From the NCBI GenBank assembly GCA_030762175.1, contig CM060843.1, positions 118,412,869-118,476,868 on the forward strand: a stretch of 64,000 nt of DNA, written 5' to 3'. This stretch comes from Metallyticus violacea. Lineage: Eukaryota; Arthropoda; Insecta; Mantodea; Metallyticidae. How positions within the stretch are numbered: position 1 is the first letter of the stretch; every line of letters begins with the position of its first letter. Of the stretch, positions 49,496 through 60,720 are shown one piece after another. The notes beneath the pieces were generated by a model. The model saw only the letters and a program-made list of their open reading frames with translations, did no database searches and was not told the DNA's origin. The translations under genes and the position numbers were made by a program.

Positions 49496-52400
49496 GAAAG
49501 CATAATATATGAACAATTATTTTCGATAGTGAAAAATTGTTCTTGTTCTTTTAATGCTTTTTTAGGGAAAACTCACATATAAAGGGCGCTATATTTTTCC
49601 TATTTTTCTACCAAACTACAAGAGCTGATAAGATTTAGCAAAATTATTTCATACTGTCACACATTTGATGCATATAAACTGTATGTCCAACATTTGGTAA
49701 TTTATTGACATTGTAAAATATTTCAGATTTACTTTGAAAACTCTGTAAAATTCTGTATATAAATATGGCTGTTCATTTATTTTAAATGTATGAGAACGAC
49801 TCCAAGGAAAGAAATATTTCTTACATTAAAAGTTGCAATAATTATTTGAGCACATGATTGGTCATATTCCTTCTTCTAACTCTTATCAATGTCATAGATG
49901 ATCCTAACTTTGTTTCATTGATATAAGTGATGTGTTTACTCTCTGTGAATCAGCTGGTTAGAGGACCAGAAAAAAAAAAAAAAACAAGAATGGGTAGATT
50001 TTGGCAGCGAGCTATAGAACGACGTGTGAATGAGATTTGAGTGAAGGGACGTATGTTAAATGGCATTTTTTTTAACCACTGCAACGGAAACAGTCATATA
50101 ATGATATGTAGGACATAGAAATTATTTTATAAGGAATCAAATGAACACGCTCGATAACCACGAATTGCTACTATGTCTTAATGATTATTCTCCATTTTAC
50201 CTAGATTACAGCGTGCGAAAATGTGGAATATGATGCTTTATTTATAAACATTAACAAATTTTCACCATCTATTGATATATGCCCGAACTGAACAAATTAC
50301 AATATTAAGACTATGCATGGCTAAAGTTATATTTAGCATACTTTTATAGCTTAAATGAGGTTTTTATCTTTTATTGTATAAGAATGAAATTCATGTGATT
50401 ATTTGGTTTGCGGCTGTATGTGGACAGTAAATGAGCTGTGAATTTTTTAAATTGTGTTCGTATCATTAAAGGTCTGCTTTTTCATGTTCCGCGTGAAATG
50501 AACAGCAAATTACAACAGGGAAGGCTGTTAACAGATTTAACACAAATTTAAACAGTTTATATACCAATAATTCCTTTTTATGTGCGAGCAATTCGTCAAT
50601 ACGGCAAATCATCCATGTGAGCCTAGTAATTAAAGTTCCCAGTGTGCGCCCCTTTAAATATACTGATCGGCATTTTATTCACTTAAATTAAGATTTAAGC
50701 ATTATCATTGTGTGTTTTACTTATAGTGCTACGTAATTTATGATTGTTAATTATTTAGTTACTAAAATATTTTTTGTAATCAACTACAGGTCCGGTTTAT
50801 AAATTCCTATGAACTAAATATGGATATCTCATCAGAAATTTTGTACGTTACAATGTAAGCTTAATGTATTCTCTTTTAGTAATTAAAGTTCACTATGCTC
50901 TTTGCTGAAGTAATAATTAAAATTTCAGTTTTACCTGCACATAGGAGTTAAAAGAGCCGCTGTTGATTGAAGATCATTCGTTATAACTAAAAACAGTATC
51001 TGACTCAAGAACCAAGCCCAAATCTCATTTCAGATAAGCTTAAAATATTCTTAATTCTGTATTTCAATACCAGGAAGTTTCAAATATTTATTAACAACAG
51101 TGGGAGGATTCGCTTGCTCAATAGTAACTAAGAGAAATTTGACTGAGTCATACCCGCCCGTAAACCATATTGACTAGAAAAGAAAACATTATTTAAAAAA
51201 AAATTAAAATTTACGGAATTTTTGGAAATAACTAACCATAATAGTATTGTACGCTTACTAGTGTCTTCTGCATTACTTTTTTAGAATTTGGGAATATTTT
51301 TAAGTTTTTAGTAAATGAAAAAATACTGTAAAATAATATTCGCTCCTGTGCTTTGCGAGCATAGTGTACAACTCCAATTTGAGTATGCGGGGACACCCTT
51401 GCAAGTCTATGTAAATATTTAAGCGCTTAAGTACAATAAAGAGAACTATAACTAAATGTTTACTTCCATATCAGAAACTTAATTGTACTATTCATAATTT
51501 CTACCCACTTTAGTAAATCACAAATGTTAATCCAAAAAAGAGCTCTTTAACTTCGCTGAATGAAAAGATCCGGAATGATATGGTTTTAAAGTATGATCGA
51601 ATGCGCTATCATATCGAACAAATGTAGCTTAGCTGTATTGTCATTGCTTACCTCGTTAGAGTAAATCCAAATCCATATCCTTGCAGAAAATGTAGTGTTC
51701 TAGTGTGTGCTTCCAATTTCCGTTAAAATAAAAAAAAAAAAAAAATACGGTAAAAATGTAGCGAAACGGATTATACGATGTCACAAGCATAGATTACTGT
51801 CCCTGCCTATCATTCTTTTTGTCTATGTAGTTAAATAAATATTTTAGTGTTTTAATCATTCATTAATCTAGAACTCCAGATTTTCATTACGCGGACTTTC
51901 TATCACTGCAGCCTGTTATAAGAATCTTTAATGTCAAACAAGAGAAACAGGCATTGCCGATATTTCACAAGTCTTATTGTCATATTTACTTTAAACAATA
52001 GCAACATTCTACAATTTTAGCAATCCTTGTGAGCATTAGGTATCTGCTATAAGAATGTATGTTCAAATTTACAAACATTTATTAGTTAATACAAATGTAA
52101 AAGACTTCCTTACAAGAAAAAGGAATAAGAAAATGCAAGAAAATAAACCGACAATAGAAATATAGTAAGGTTATATAATATAGCTCTTCAGCTGTTGAAT
52201 AAACTCCTCCATACATATTTCAGAAGATACCTATCCTTTGGGTGTGAATAATTTAATTTAGTATCCAGAAAGTTGCAGCAATAATTTACCCCATTGGGAG
52301 TGAAATTTGTTAATTGCACATATTCTCATCGCTTCTGCATACTTCTGGAAGACCGTATTTAAGGTACCGGTATGTAGTTGGGAAATATTTACATCTTCGG

Positions 52401-53576
52401 GTTTTCCGGTTAATTCCACCTATTACCAATTAACCCTGATTAACTTCGCTCGGTTATATTTGACTCGACACTTATCCAAGACCACTTAGGCAATAAATGT
52501 ATAGTAGTAATACTTTTTGTACAATAGATATTGTGTATTGTACATTTTGTACTTTTTGGCTATATGCAAGTCTTTCACATTAAAAATTGTCAATGTAAAT
52601 AAATATTTCTTTAAAATACATTACATTTCCTTGTAGATATTAAGAAGGAAGTTTAAAACCAATGCTGACTGTGTTTAAGGTTTCAAACACTCACCCTGAG
52701 TGACCCCACCTTGAAATTTCAAAAGGCAAGTACTATTTAATATTATTTAAATGTTGAAGAGCATTCAATATTGTCTCATCTTTTGTTTTCTATAGTTACC
52801 TGACAATCTGGATTGTTGCTATTGATGTTCGGATTTGGACAGAATAAAAAAACAAATAAGTTAGTTGTATAATGAAAACAAAATTAATTTTGGGAAACAT
52901 TGCAATTATTAATATTAAGTAACAAATTCTATTTCCTAACTAATCCCTTTAACTTCTCTTCTTTCTTGAATGGCTGAATGATTTTAAAATTATTTATAAA
53001 AAATACAACAGGTACATTAAAATTCTCGTTAAGTTTTTTAGTTTTATTCTTTCCAAATTCGAACAACAGTCCAGATTGCTAAGAAACGATAGAAAAAGAA
53101 AGATGTGGTAATGATTGAATTCTCCTTAAAATTTAAGTATCATAAGTAGGCATCGGAATTCGTAAGCACACATCAAGGTAGGCACATAGAAACTACCAGA
53201 CCAATACAAAGAAAGCGAGAATGCAAACTATGAGTCACCGAACCGGTCGGTTAGCAAGAACTAATTCGTTAGAAGCATAAGGGGAGAGGATGGTTTGTAG
53301 CACAGTCTAGTATCAACATAACTTCATTCCCATTTTAGGGCTTAGAAATTTCAAAGTTTAATCATAAGGTACAGGTGGTATCGAAACTTAAAATTCTGGG
53401 TGACTAGGGATAGGGTGAATCCTAAAATGTAAGAAATATTGATTTTAAATTTCCCCTTCTATATCTAAACATATTTTGTTTACATAGGCAGTTATTATAA
53501 CTAACCAGTTTGGAAATGAAAATCTTTAAAGTAATAATGTTATTGCCCATAAACTTGAAAACATTTTAAGTGTAAA

Positions 53577-53577
<1 letters not shown>
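49496..53577. other. Long AT-rich stretch without a recognisable gene
   Basis: About 4 kb with no ORF, RNA or repeat family that could be supported. Short A-runs lie at 49971-49984 and about 51728-51744. Confidence 0.4.

Positions 53578-53667
<90 letters not shown>
53578..53667. repeat. Palindromic (ATT)n-(AAT)n microsatellite
   Basis: About 10 ATT units turn into about 19 AAT units, so the tract is an inverted repeat that can fold on itself. Confidence 0.95.
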
Positions 53668-53685
53668 TCGTCCCTATAATTTAAC

Positions 53686-53979
53686 ATGCTTATAAGCATC
53701 TTCATTACTTTACTCTTATTATCGGTGGTGGTGGAGGCGACGGCTGAATCGGCAGCGGTTGTATTAAAATTAATAAATTACTTACTGGTTTTCAATGAAC
53801 ACAACCGGTGGTTTAAGGTTCTTCGTATCGAGTTATCGGTAGCACCATTCATGCCTACGATTGTATTGCATTTATTGAAGAATATTTCAGCAACCATCGA
53901 AGAAACACCGTCAAGGTATCCTAACTTAGAGTACTTTCTGCAATTTATTAATAAACATAGGTATATCGGACCTGGCTAA
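53686..53979 (+). CDS. Candidate small secreted protein, 97 aa, unknown family
   Basis: An ATG ORF begins 19 bp after the microsatellite. Its first 20 residues form a convincing signal peptide: a hydrophobic core, IFITLLLLSVVV, followed by EATA with a likely cut before ES. The mature part would be about 77 residues with no cysteine, and it ends in RYIGPG. Base composition inside the ORF (GTG, GCG, ACG, TCG codons) is more balanced than the flanking AT-rich DNA, which mildly favours real coding. No known family was recognised. No clear promoter or poly-A signal was identified, and an ORF this long can arise by chance in a window of this size. It may also be one exon of a larger gene. Confidence 0.35.
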   Translation: MLISIFITLLLLSVVVEATAESAAVVLKLINYLLVFNEHNRWFKVLRIELSVAPFMPTIVLHLLKNISATIEETPSRYPNLEYFLQFINKHRYIGPG

Positions 53980-55054
53980 CTGCAGCTAACGACACGCAAA
54001 CTCATTTTTGTTTTGTTAGGCTGAACTGTATTGAGAAACTGAACACCATGAATAGTTAAAGATATTTCCTTACATTATGAATACTTTGTACAATCACACA
54101 ATAATTACCACCTAATGAAGCTAAAAAGATGATCTGGTTTAGTGCATGACATAATGAAAATATTGGCTTCTTTTGATTTTATTTCTCGGACGAGACTTAA
54201 TTTAGATTTTATGAATATGTAAATGCATAAATTTGCCGATGTTTGAATTCAGAAAATTCAAACCAGTTCATATAGTGAGCATTAAGCATTAGAAACAGGA
54301 TAAATATTAGTTTATTTTTTTCAGTGAAAATAAGTAATAGTGACACGTGACAAGGATATAGTCCTCTATTTGGAGTTCATCGAATAGCATTGTGTATTAT
54401 TTATAGGCAATTAGAAATAATTTATTAGAAGATGTAAGAAATAGAGTCACACACAATTATGCGACTTACATGGTCTCTCTCTCTTTAATTCTAATACTAA
54501 ATTCTGTTTGTCTGCAGGACAGATTCTAACACACTGTAAAAATTAAAAATGAAATTACATCATAAGACAGTTTCATTTCTCAATGAAATGAGCAAGTGCG
54601 TGAGAGTCCTGCAACATGATGATTAAGACATTCAGATTATTTACGAATATTGTATTTAGTTATGTACAGTGTGTTCATTAATCTATTCGAATAAAGGTTA
54701 TAAGAAAAAATAAAGAAATATAATTATCGTAGATCATGAAACGAACAAAACACTGATATAAATCGTCCTTCTTTTTTCATTGTTGAGCTGAAATTATTTC
54801 ATCTTGGTTTTAATACTGATAAACAAAGAATAAAATTACAATGATGGTTGGTTATGAGGAAAACAAAATATATCGTCAAGAGGCATATTATTTCTTTAAT
54901 GACGTTCATCGAATTTGAAACATAACAAATACATTTCACAAAATAGTAAAACAAACAAATATTCAATGAAAAGAAACCTATAGAAAAGGCGAAAATCTGG
55001 CAAAACAAGGGTCATTACATGTAAAGAAATGTACTTGTTACGTTGTTCACGTCA
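53980..55054. other. Unannotated AT-rich stretch
   Basis: No gene or repeat recognised. Confidence 0.35.
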
Positions 55055-55400
55055 ATCTCTTGGTGGTATAATGGTAACCATAAACCCATAAACTGGCTCA
55101 ATCAGGCCAGGATCGATGGATTTTTTCGGGCGTAAAAATCCTAAGTATGGCTTCCTTCGGAGGGGAAGTAAAACCTTGGGTCCCATGTCATAGATTTACG
55201 GCATGTGAAAGAATCTCAAGCCTAAAGGAAGATTCCTCGAGAAAAATTTATCGGCCGTTTCACGCCCTAAGAATGAAATTAAAATAAAATTTCTGAAACA
55301 ATGAATAAGACTATTCCTCACGTAGTCCAGTTATTACTTTGTAGTATGATGGTCTGAATTGAGTGGGACGCTAATGATGGAGTTGTTAAAGAGCGTCCGC
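55055..55400 (+). mobile_element. SINE-B copy interrupted by an 84 bp insert
   Basis: The head (CTTGGTGGTATAATGGTAACCAT), the central block and GGCCGTTTCACGCCCT are present up to 55268. The family sequence resumes at 55353 (TGAATTGAGTGGGACGC) and ends in TTAAAGAGCGTCC. The intervening 84 bp (55269-55352) is unrelated to the family. Confidence 0.88.
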
Positions 55401-55510
55401 AAATAAAACAAATCAACCAGCGTTATCCATTGAAGAAGATCCTCAGAATTCGATGTCAAGTCATGTTTCTGCATGTAAACTGTTGAAATCGCAAAACAGG
55501 CATACATTCA

Positions 55511-55538
55511 CATTTTAACTTTTGCAAAAGTTAAAATG
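55511..55538. repeat. 28 bp perfect palindrome
   Basis: CATTTTAACTTTTG (55511-55524) is followed immediately by its exact reverse complement, with no spacer. No surrounding gene explains it. Confidence 0.92.
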
Positions 55539-56463
55539 AAGACGATTTTGGGGTGAGAAACGAGTTCTGTGAAATTGTAAGTGAAAATCTTACTGAAAAT
55601 TCAAATTTTAAGCGACGCAAAATATGTTCGAATGAGATAAATTTCTGTTTAAAGGGCAGCATTATTGCAATAACTCCCAATACTGATTGCATCTCAATCC
55701 TTTTCGGGTGACATTAGAGAGCACACACGGCTTTTCAGAAAGAAAGTGTATGGGCCTGTTTAGTAAGAAACAGAATAATCGGTCACATTTTCACTGAATA
55801 AAATTTAAAGTCTAGTGTCTACATCATAACTTAAGAGTCAGTTTATTCCGGTGCCATTCAAAAGAATATCTGGTATCAGATGAAGAAGTGATAGCTTTCC
55901 AAGACATCGTGTTTCCTGGTAAATTGACTGGAAGAAAATGAATGACTAGTTAGATCACTTAACCTCAACCGGCTGGATTTCTTCTTAGGTAGTTGGAAGT
56001 CCAGGGTGCATTCTAATAAATAAACGTAACTGAAGACTTAAAAGGAACATTGAAAATAGATGGCATTAATCAGTGCTGATTCCGTTCAAAAGGCAATCGC
56101 CATTTTCGTAGTCTGGGAAACTGCTTAGCCTTGAATGGTTCACATTCAAACAACTATTTTTAATTTAAATATTCTGTGAAAACCCATTTCATTTCACTAT
56201 TTTGTTAGTTAATTTGTTATTCTGTGTACATTTATTTTGTTCTTATAATTTTGTTAATAATTCTGTTGAGGAGCTAAAATAATTTAACTGTTATGAATAA
56301 TATCCATACTTAATTTAATCTTCGGCATTACGGAATCTTTGCTACGGCAATGAATGCATTGATTGAACATTTGCATTTACCAAGAGTGTAAACTTTTTTG
56401 CTGATATTTATGAATGTTGTAAATTTTATTTATATACACTGCTTTTGTTTTTGTATTTATTTA

Positions 56464-56501
<38 letters not shown>

Positions 56502-58639
56502 TTTTTTTTTTTTTTTTTACTTTTAAGCATATTCATGATGGCCTTAAAATGTGTTTAACTGATATTATAGTTTTATTGTTATATAATCGTATGCATTACA
56601 AATATGTTTGATGCATGGACCGTCTACCAACATGCTTGATTACGATATACAATTAGAGAGAATAAAAAATAGGAAAAAAATGTATTTACAGATATAGGAG
56701 TGGATAAAACTTTCATTTTATTTACAGTTATAGAGATTATTTTTTCCAACAGAAAGATACATTGCTTCTAGCTTCACGTATTGTAGCTGGGAAGGTGCTC
56801 ATATTCAATCAATTTATATGATGTGCAAACGGAGCTCAACACACCAATAGACGCCTGCTTGCCACAAGAAAATATTCTGGAAACATTATTTTTCTCAGAT
56901 ACTCCCAGTGATTATATGCGGCTAGAACCCCCTCCTCCTCACAAAATGGTCATCTTCTACCAGAACTGTCGGTTATTTTTTGCCTTCCAACCTTCTAGCC
57001 TAAACCTGATCTTGCCTTTCTCTCTAGAGCGACCTTATATACTTCTTTACCGCGACTGAATTTCATTTCATTTGATACGCTCAAGGAGACATTCTGTCTT
57101 AAATTCCTGCCGGCTAATATCCTCCAGTCATATACTATCCTTTTTTCTATCCTATATTTTTATTATTCACATTCCCTCGTCCGCATATTAAACCTGTGCC
57201 ATTTCTCTGAATTCTCTTTCCACATCTGCAGCCCAAAACGCTGGTGTGTATAGCATTTACTTCGATGGGTGGACTGTCTTCGTTCATTAATTTAAGCTAA
57301 TGTTTCCCCGTTTTACTATGAACCATGTCTCTTTAGTATCCTAGCCCTCTTCAAGATGCAACGGTTTCAAACTAATATTCCTGTAGTGTGATGTTCATTT
57401 GTAAGAAAGAGTTTTATATTGCAGTTATGACATCTGTAAATAGTTTTGTCACACTTCAACTACTTAGACCCTTACGAAATATTTAGTTGACTTCAGATTG
57501 TTTAATGTCCCAATACATATCTATTATTTTTCTCATTTTACCTTCCCATACAGCCTTCCTGTTTGACGTTCACTTTTCTGGAATTCACTGTCAAGAATAG
57601 CTGTTGTTTCTCATTATTGGGAGCACGTGGCTATCACGAAAATCGGCTTTAGTTCGTGAGATCATCCTCACATCATTGTCCACTTATAAATGAACAGCGA
57701 TAGTGAATTGGTCATAGGACAAGGAAGAGGGAAGTAATTTCGGCTAAGGACTTTGCCAACGATGCACCGATGATCGTCTCATATTTTAAATCATGTAGAC
57801 TGCGTATACTAGCTGGGTTTGCTAGGACTGTAGTGAACTCTTAATTTATTGATAAATCACCCAGGTTTTTAGGTCTCTTGGGAATATTTTTAATTGTGTA
57901 ATTGAATAAAATGGGGTGGAGTTCCTTTGGGAAAATCTTTTTAATATGGATATGTGTTTAATTGCTTTGGAGAGTTTTGTGTTAATATTTCAAAATTAAA
58001 TGCACTGTTTCGTATTTCTTAAATTTTTTAAAGTATTCCTTTTCATTTGGTTGAATTCAATTGAACTCTCCTTTAATTTATGCTAATTATTTGGAGAATG
58101 TAAGGAAGGAATTCTTTCTTTTTGGCATTTGCGTGAAAACTGTGGTATACTTTCTGAGGATGCTATCTATATTGGAATATTTATAAAGTAGTGTTATATT
58201 CTGAGTAATGCTTTTTTCTCATTTTGCGGCAAACTTTCTATGTAATTTACTTTTTCTTTATTTTTTGGAAATGTTTTATAAAATTTTATTTGTTTTATTT
58301 TTTGTGTGAAAAAATTATAATTAATGAAACTAAATACTTCAATGCTATTTGCCAATTGTAGTTTACTGTAATTATAAAGTGCTCTTTAAATTCAACTATG
58401 GTTAAAGTGCTTTTCTGGAATGTAATTATTCTTGAATCTCGTTAAATAAATTCAACGGTTATTATTATCTAGAACATTCTATTTTCTACTTCCGTCATGT
58501 TGGGCATGCTGGCCTATTTACCATCCCATCCTGGGTTCTTAATTTTAGTACATTGCAAAAATTCTTTTGCTTGTTCAGGCTGCGCAGCGCTAAAGGGAAA
58601 TCGTCCGTGAAATAATTAATAGCATAATGTAGTATCGCT
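55539..58639. other. Unannotated stretch
   Basis: No gene recognised. There is an (ATT)n plus T-run at about 56466-56518. A slightly GC-richer part at 56820-57800 has a 78-codon ORF (56823-57059) without recognisable features. It may be an old retroelement, but no motif was convincing. Confidence 0.35.
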
Positions 58640-58650
58640 AGACAGAAGCC

Positions 58651-59823
58651 CAGCTTCACCAACCAGCTTCACCAACCAGCGCGGTGCTCCGTGGGGTCCC
58701 CCGGAGCATCGCCTCATCATACATCCTGAGAACTGCACAGCGGCTATGGCCTTCAGCACACTTCGCAACGCGCATCTACTCACACCGAGGCCCGACACCC
58801 CTGGTCCGAATCAACTTCTTTGAATCGGAAGAGTGCGAGGTGGCCATCACAACCGGCATTAAAATTGGCCCACACCGCCTCACACTCGAAGCCAGCCACC
58901 GCCGTCAAAACGCTCCGTGCAGGCGCTGCTGTGCCTACGGACACAACGAACAGGCCTGCAGCGAGCAACCACGCTGCCACTACTGCGGTTCATCGTCGCT
59001 TACATCGGAATGCACAGCGCATGACCTGACAAGCCGGCGAAGGTTTTGTGCCTCTTGTGGAGGGACAAACCACTTCACCGGCCAAGCATCTTGCCCCCTC
59101 CAACGCGGATTCAACCTAAACAGCAACGTCATAGGCAGCCAATCTTCAAATCCGCACACACAGAAACCTTCAAAGAGGCGCACAGTTACCACACTAATGG
59201 ACACCGCAGCAGCACACACGTCAGCGAACCCAACTCAACTTCCGTCACCTGAGTCAACTCATCACATCAAGGCACTTCAAGACGACATACTCAAACTAAC
59301 CACCTTAGTTCACCAGCAGGCGACAGCCCTGGAAGCTGTTGCCACTCGCAGAAGCCTACTGGAAACGGCCATCTCGTCCTTACACGAAGCCATCACTCAG
59401 AGTAATAACCAGCAACACTGCCCAGAATCTTTACTGGCAGAGAAGCTGCACAACCAGGCAGGGCTGATGCGCAGGAGTCGTGACGCCCTGACTCAGCGCC
59501 TCGACGACCAGCACACATTCCTCCGCCAATCCATACCAGCAGCCATAGCCACCATCACAGATCTTGCACAACGGCACTACAACGAGCTAAACAAAAAACT
59601 AACATCTCTAGAATTACTCTCCGCACGCCTAGACCGCCTAGAAGAGGGCTTCACAGAAATGAGAACATACAGCCTCAAATACTTTGCGCAAATCAACAAC
59701 TACCTCATGGACATGAAGAGAACACACAAAACAAACCAAGCCAGCATACAGCAACTTACACAAACGCACCGTAACACACACTTTGGAACCACTCCGGCAT
59801 CCAGGACAAACCAGCGCAAATAA
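58651..59823 (+). CDS. LINE ORF1 (gag-like) protein, 5' truncated
   Basis: An RNA-binding ORF1 protein of a non-LTR retrotransposon; such proteins coat the element's RNA. It is open from the element's 5' junction for 390 codons to TAA (59821). The first ATG in frame is only at codon 172 (counting the GTG at 58684 as 1), so the native start has been lost. Counting from that GTG: residues about 40-75 resemble the end of an RRM-like domain (VRINFF...IGPHRLTLEASHRR). Three zinc-knuckle positions follow: C79-C82-H87-C92 (complete CCHC), C98-C101-L106-C110 (histidine missing) and C122-C125-H130-C137 (complete, long last spacing). Residues about 150-190 are a Ser/Thr/Pro-rich linker. Residues about 193-240 and 280-330 are predicted by eye to be coiled coil. 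Codon use is GC-rich, unlike the rest of the window. No stops or frameshifts: young or conserved. Confidence 0.85.
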   Translation, partial: QLHQPASPTSAVLRGVPRSIASSYILRTAQRLWPSAHFATRIYSHRGPTPLVRINFFESEECEVAITTGIKIGPHRLTLEASHRRQNAPCRRCCAYGHNEQACSEQPRCHYCGSSSLTSECTAHDLTSRRRFCASCGGTNHFTGQASCPLQRGFNLNSNVIGSQSSNPHTQKPSKRRTVTTLMDTAAAHTSANPTQLPSPESTHHIKALQDDILKLTTLVHQQATALEAVATRRSLLETAISSLHEAITQSNNQQHCPESLLAEKLHNQAGLMRRSRDALTQRLDDQHTFLRQSIPAAIATITDLAQRHYNELNKKLTSLELLSARLDRLEEGFTEMRTYSLKYFAQINNYLMDMKRTHKTNQASIQQLTQTHRNTHFGTTPASRTNQRK

Positions 59824-59837
59824 AGCTGCCACCATAC

Positions 59838-59878
59838 GCTCGTCAGAGCGCCAAACAAAACAAAAAGCTCGTCAGAGC
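59838..59878 (+). other. Two identical short hairpin motifs after ORF1
   Basis: GCTCGTCAGAGC occurs at 59838-59849 and 59867-59878, 29 bp apart, starting 15 bp after the ORF1 stop. Each can form a 4 bp stem (GCTC/GAGC) with a GTCA loop. Confidence 0.7.
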
Positions 59879-59981
59879 TAACAATAATTAAATGAATGAT
59901 TAAAGACAGCAAGTTTTCAAACCCCCCAAATACACCACATTTCCCCGGGGGAGTAGCCAGGGCCTCGGCCATGACTTCCTC

Positions 59982-60021
59982 CCGCACCCAACTCTATGAG
60001 ACCGCACCCAACTCTATGAGA
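59982..60021. repeat. Perfect 20 bp tandem duplication in the LINE 3' region
   Basis: CCGCACCCAACTCTATGAGA occurs twice in a row (59982-60001, 60002-60021). Confidence 0.95.
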
Positions 60022-60186
60022 CCGCTCCCGGCCACTGGCAGGAAGCTTGCAAACCCCTCATACTTACGAGGGTGCTTAAAGCGGTACCTCAAGTAAATTC
60101 CTCTAATCCCCACACTTCCCAAATTCTCCTTTAATATCATGTAGTAGTTAGTTAAAAAAAAAAAAAAAAAAAAAAAAGACAGAAGC

Positions 60187-60589
60187 TTAAGAAAACCAAA
60201 TTTGCTACTGATGAAAGGTGAAAGAAGAAAGGGGCCGAACGTATAAACTATGTGGTTTTGAAGGCCAGAAAAGTATGTGTTTATTTAATCATTTTACACA
60301 CATTTCTGTCTACCGTTTTCTCTTCCCTTTATTTCCTTACCCTCGTGTACATGCTATAAGCCTTTAGTAAGACTCTTTTGTTTCTATTGGTTGGGACACT
60401 ATAGGTAATTTCTAGAACTAATATTGCTTCAATGTTTCTAGCGTAGACATTCTACTCTTGTTCTTTGCTTCGAGAGAGGGCTCTGGCTTAATCAGGGTTA
60501 AACATGTTTGACTGATTTTTCTAATTTGTCAAGACTGCTGCTCTCTCCGTTAGTCTGACCCGGTGATCCAGGAGAGAGAGATATTCTTT
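60187..60589. other. Unannotated stretch
   Basis: Flanking genomic DNA to the right of the LINE derivative; nothing recognised. Confidence 0.35.
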
Positions 60590-60634
60590 TTTATTTATTT
60601 ATGGACGCTCTTTAACATTTCAGGTCATCAGCGT
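60590..60634 (-). mobile_element. SINE-B 3' end fragment, minus strand
   Basis: ATGGACGCTCTTTAACATTT and CAGGTCATCAGCGT are the reverse of the family's 3' end. It joins directly to a GA-rich tract, so the rest of the copy is missing. Confidence 0.85.
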
Positions 60635-60669
60635 GAGAAAGAGAGAGAGAGAGAAAGAGAGAGAGAGAA

Positions 60670-60700
<31 letters not shown>

Positions 60701-60720
60701 AAGAGAAAGAGAGAGAGAGA
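60633..60720. repeat. (GA)n/(GAAA) purine tract
   Basis: About 88 bp of purines only, GA units with periodic AAAG interruptions; it could form triplex DNA. Confidence 0.95.

Larger units (their letters stand above)
58640..60186 (+). mobile_element. ORF1-only LINE derivative with target-site duplication and poly-A tail
   Basis: The insertion (58650-60177) is flanked by AGACAGAAGC at 58640-58649 and GACAGAAGC at 60178-60186 (10 bp if the last tail A is counted), and it ends in 24 A. It is clearly GC-richer than the surroundings. It contains one long ORF1-type frame, then about 330 bp of untranslated sequence, and no trace of ORF2 (endonuclease or reverse transcriptase). The frame is open right up to the 5' junction and has no ATG there, so the 5' end is truncated. 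This structure recalls half-L1 (HAL1) elements of mammals: an ORF1 with a LINE 3' end, moved by another LINE's machinery. It could also be a full LINE with an internal deletion of ORF2. Confidence 0.85.

Noticed and set aside
56823..57059. 78-codon ORF as a gene, or LINE remnant on the opposite strand
   Set aside because: Neither strand gave motifs that I could match to a family.
58616..58980. Minus-strand ORFs over the LINE ORF1
   Set aside because: GC-rich DNA lowers stop frequency; these are shadows of the ORF1 frame.
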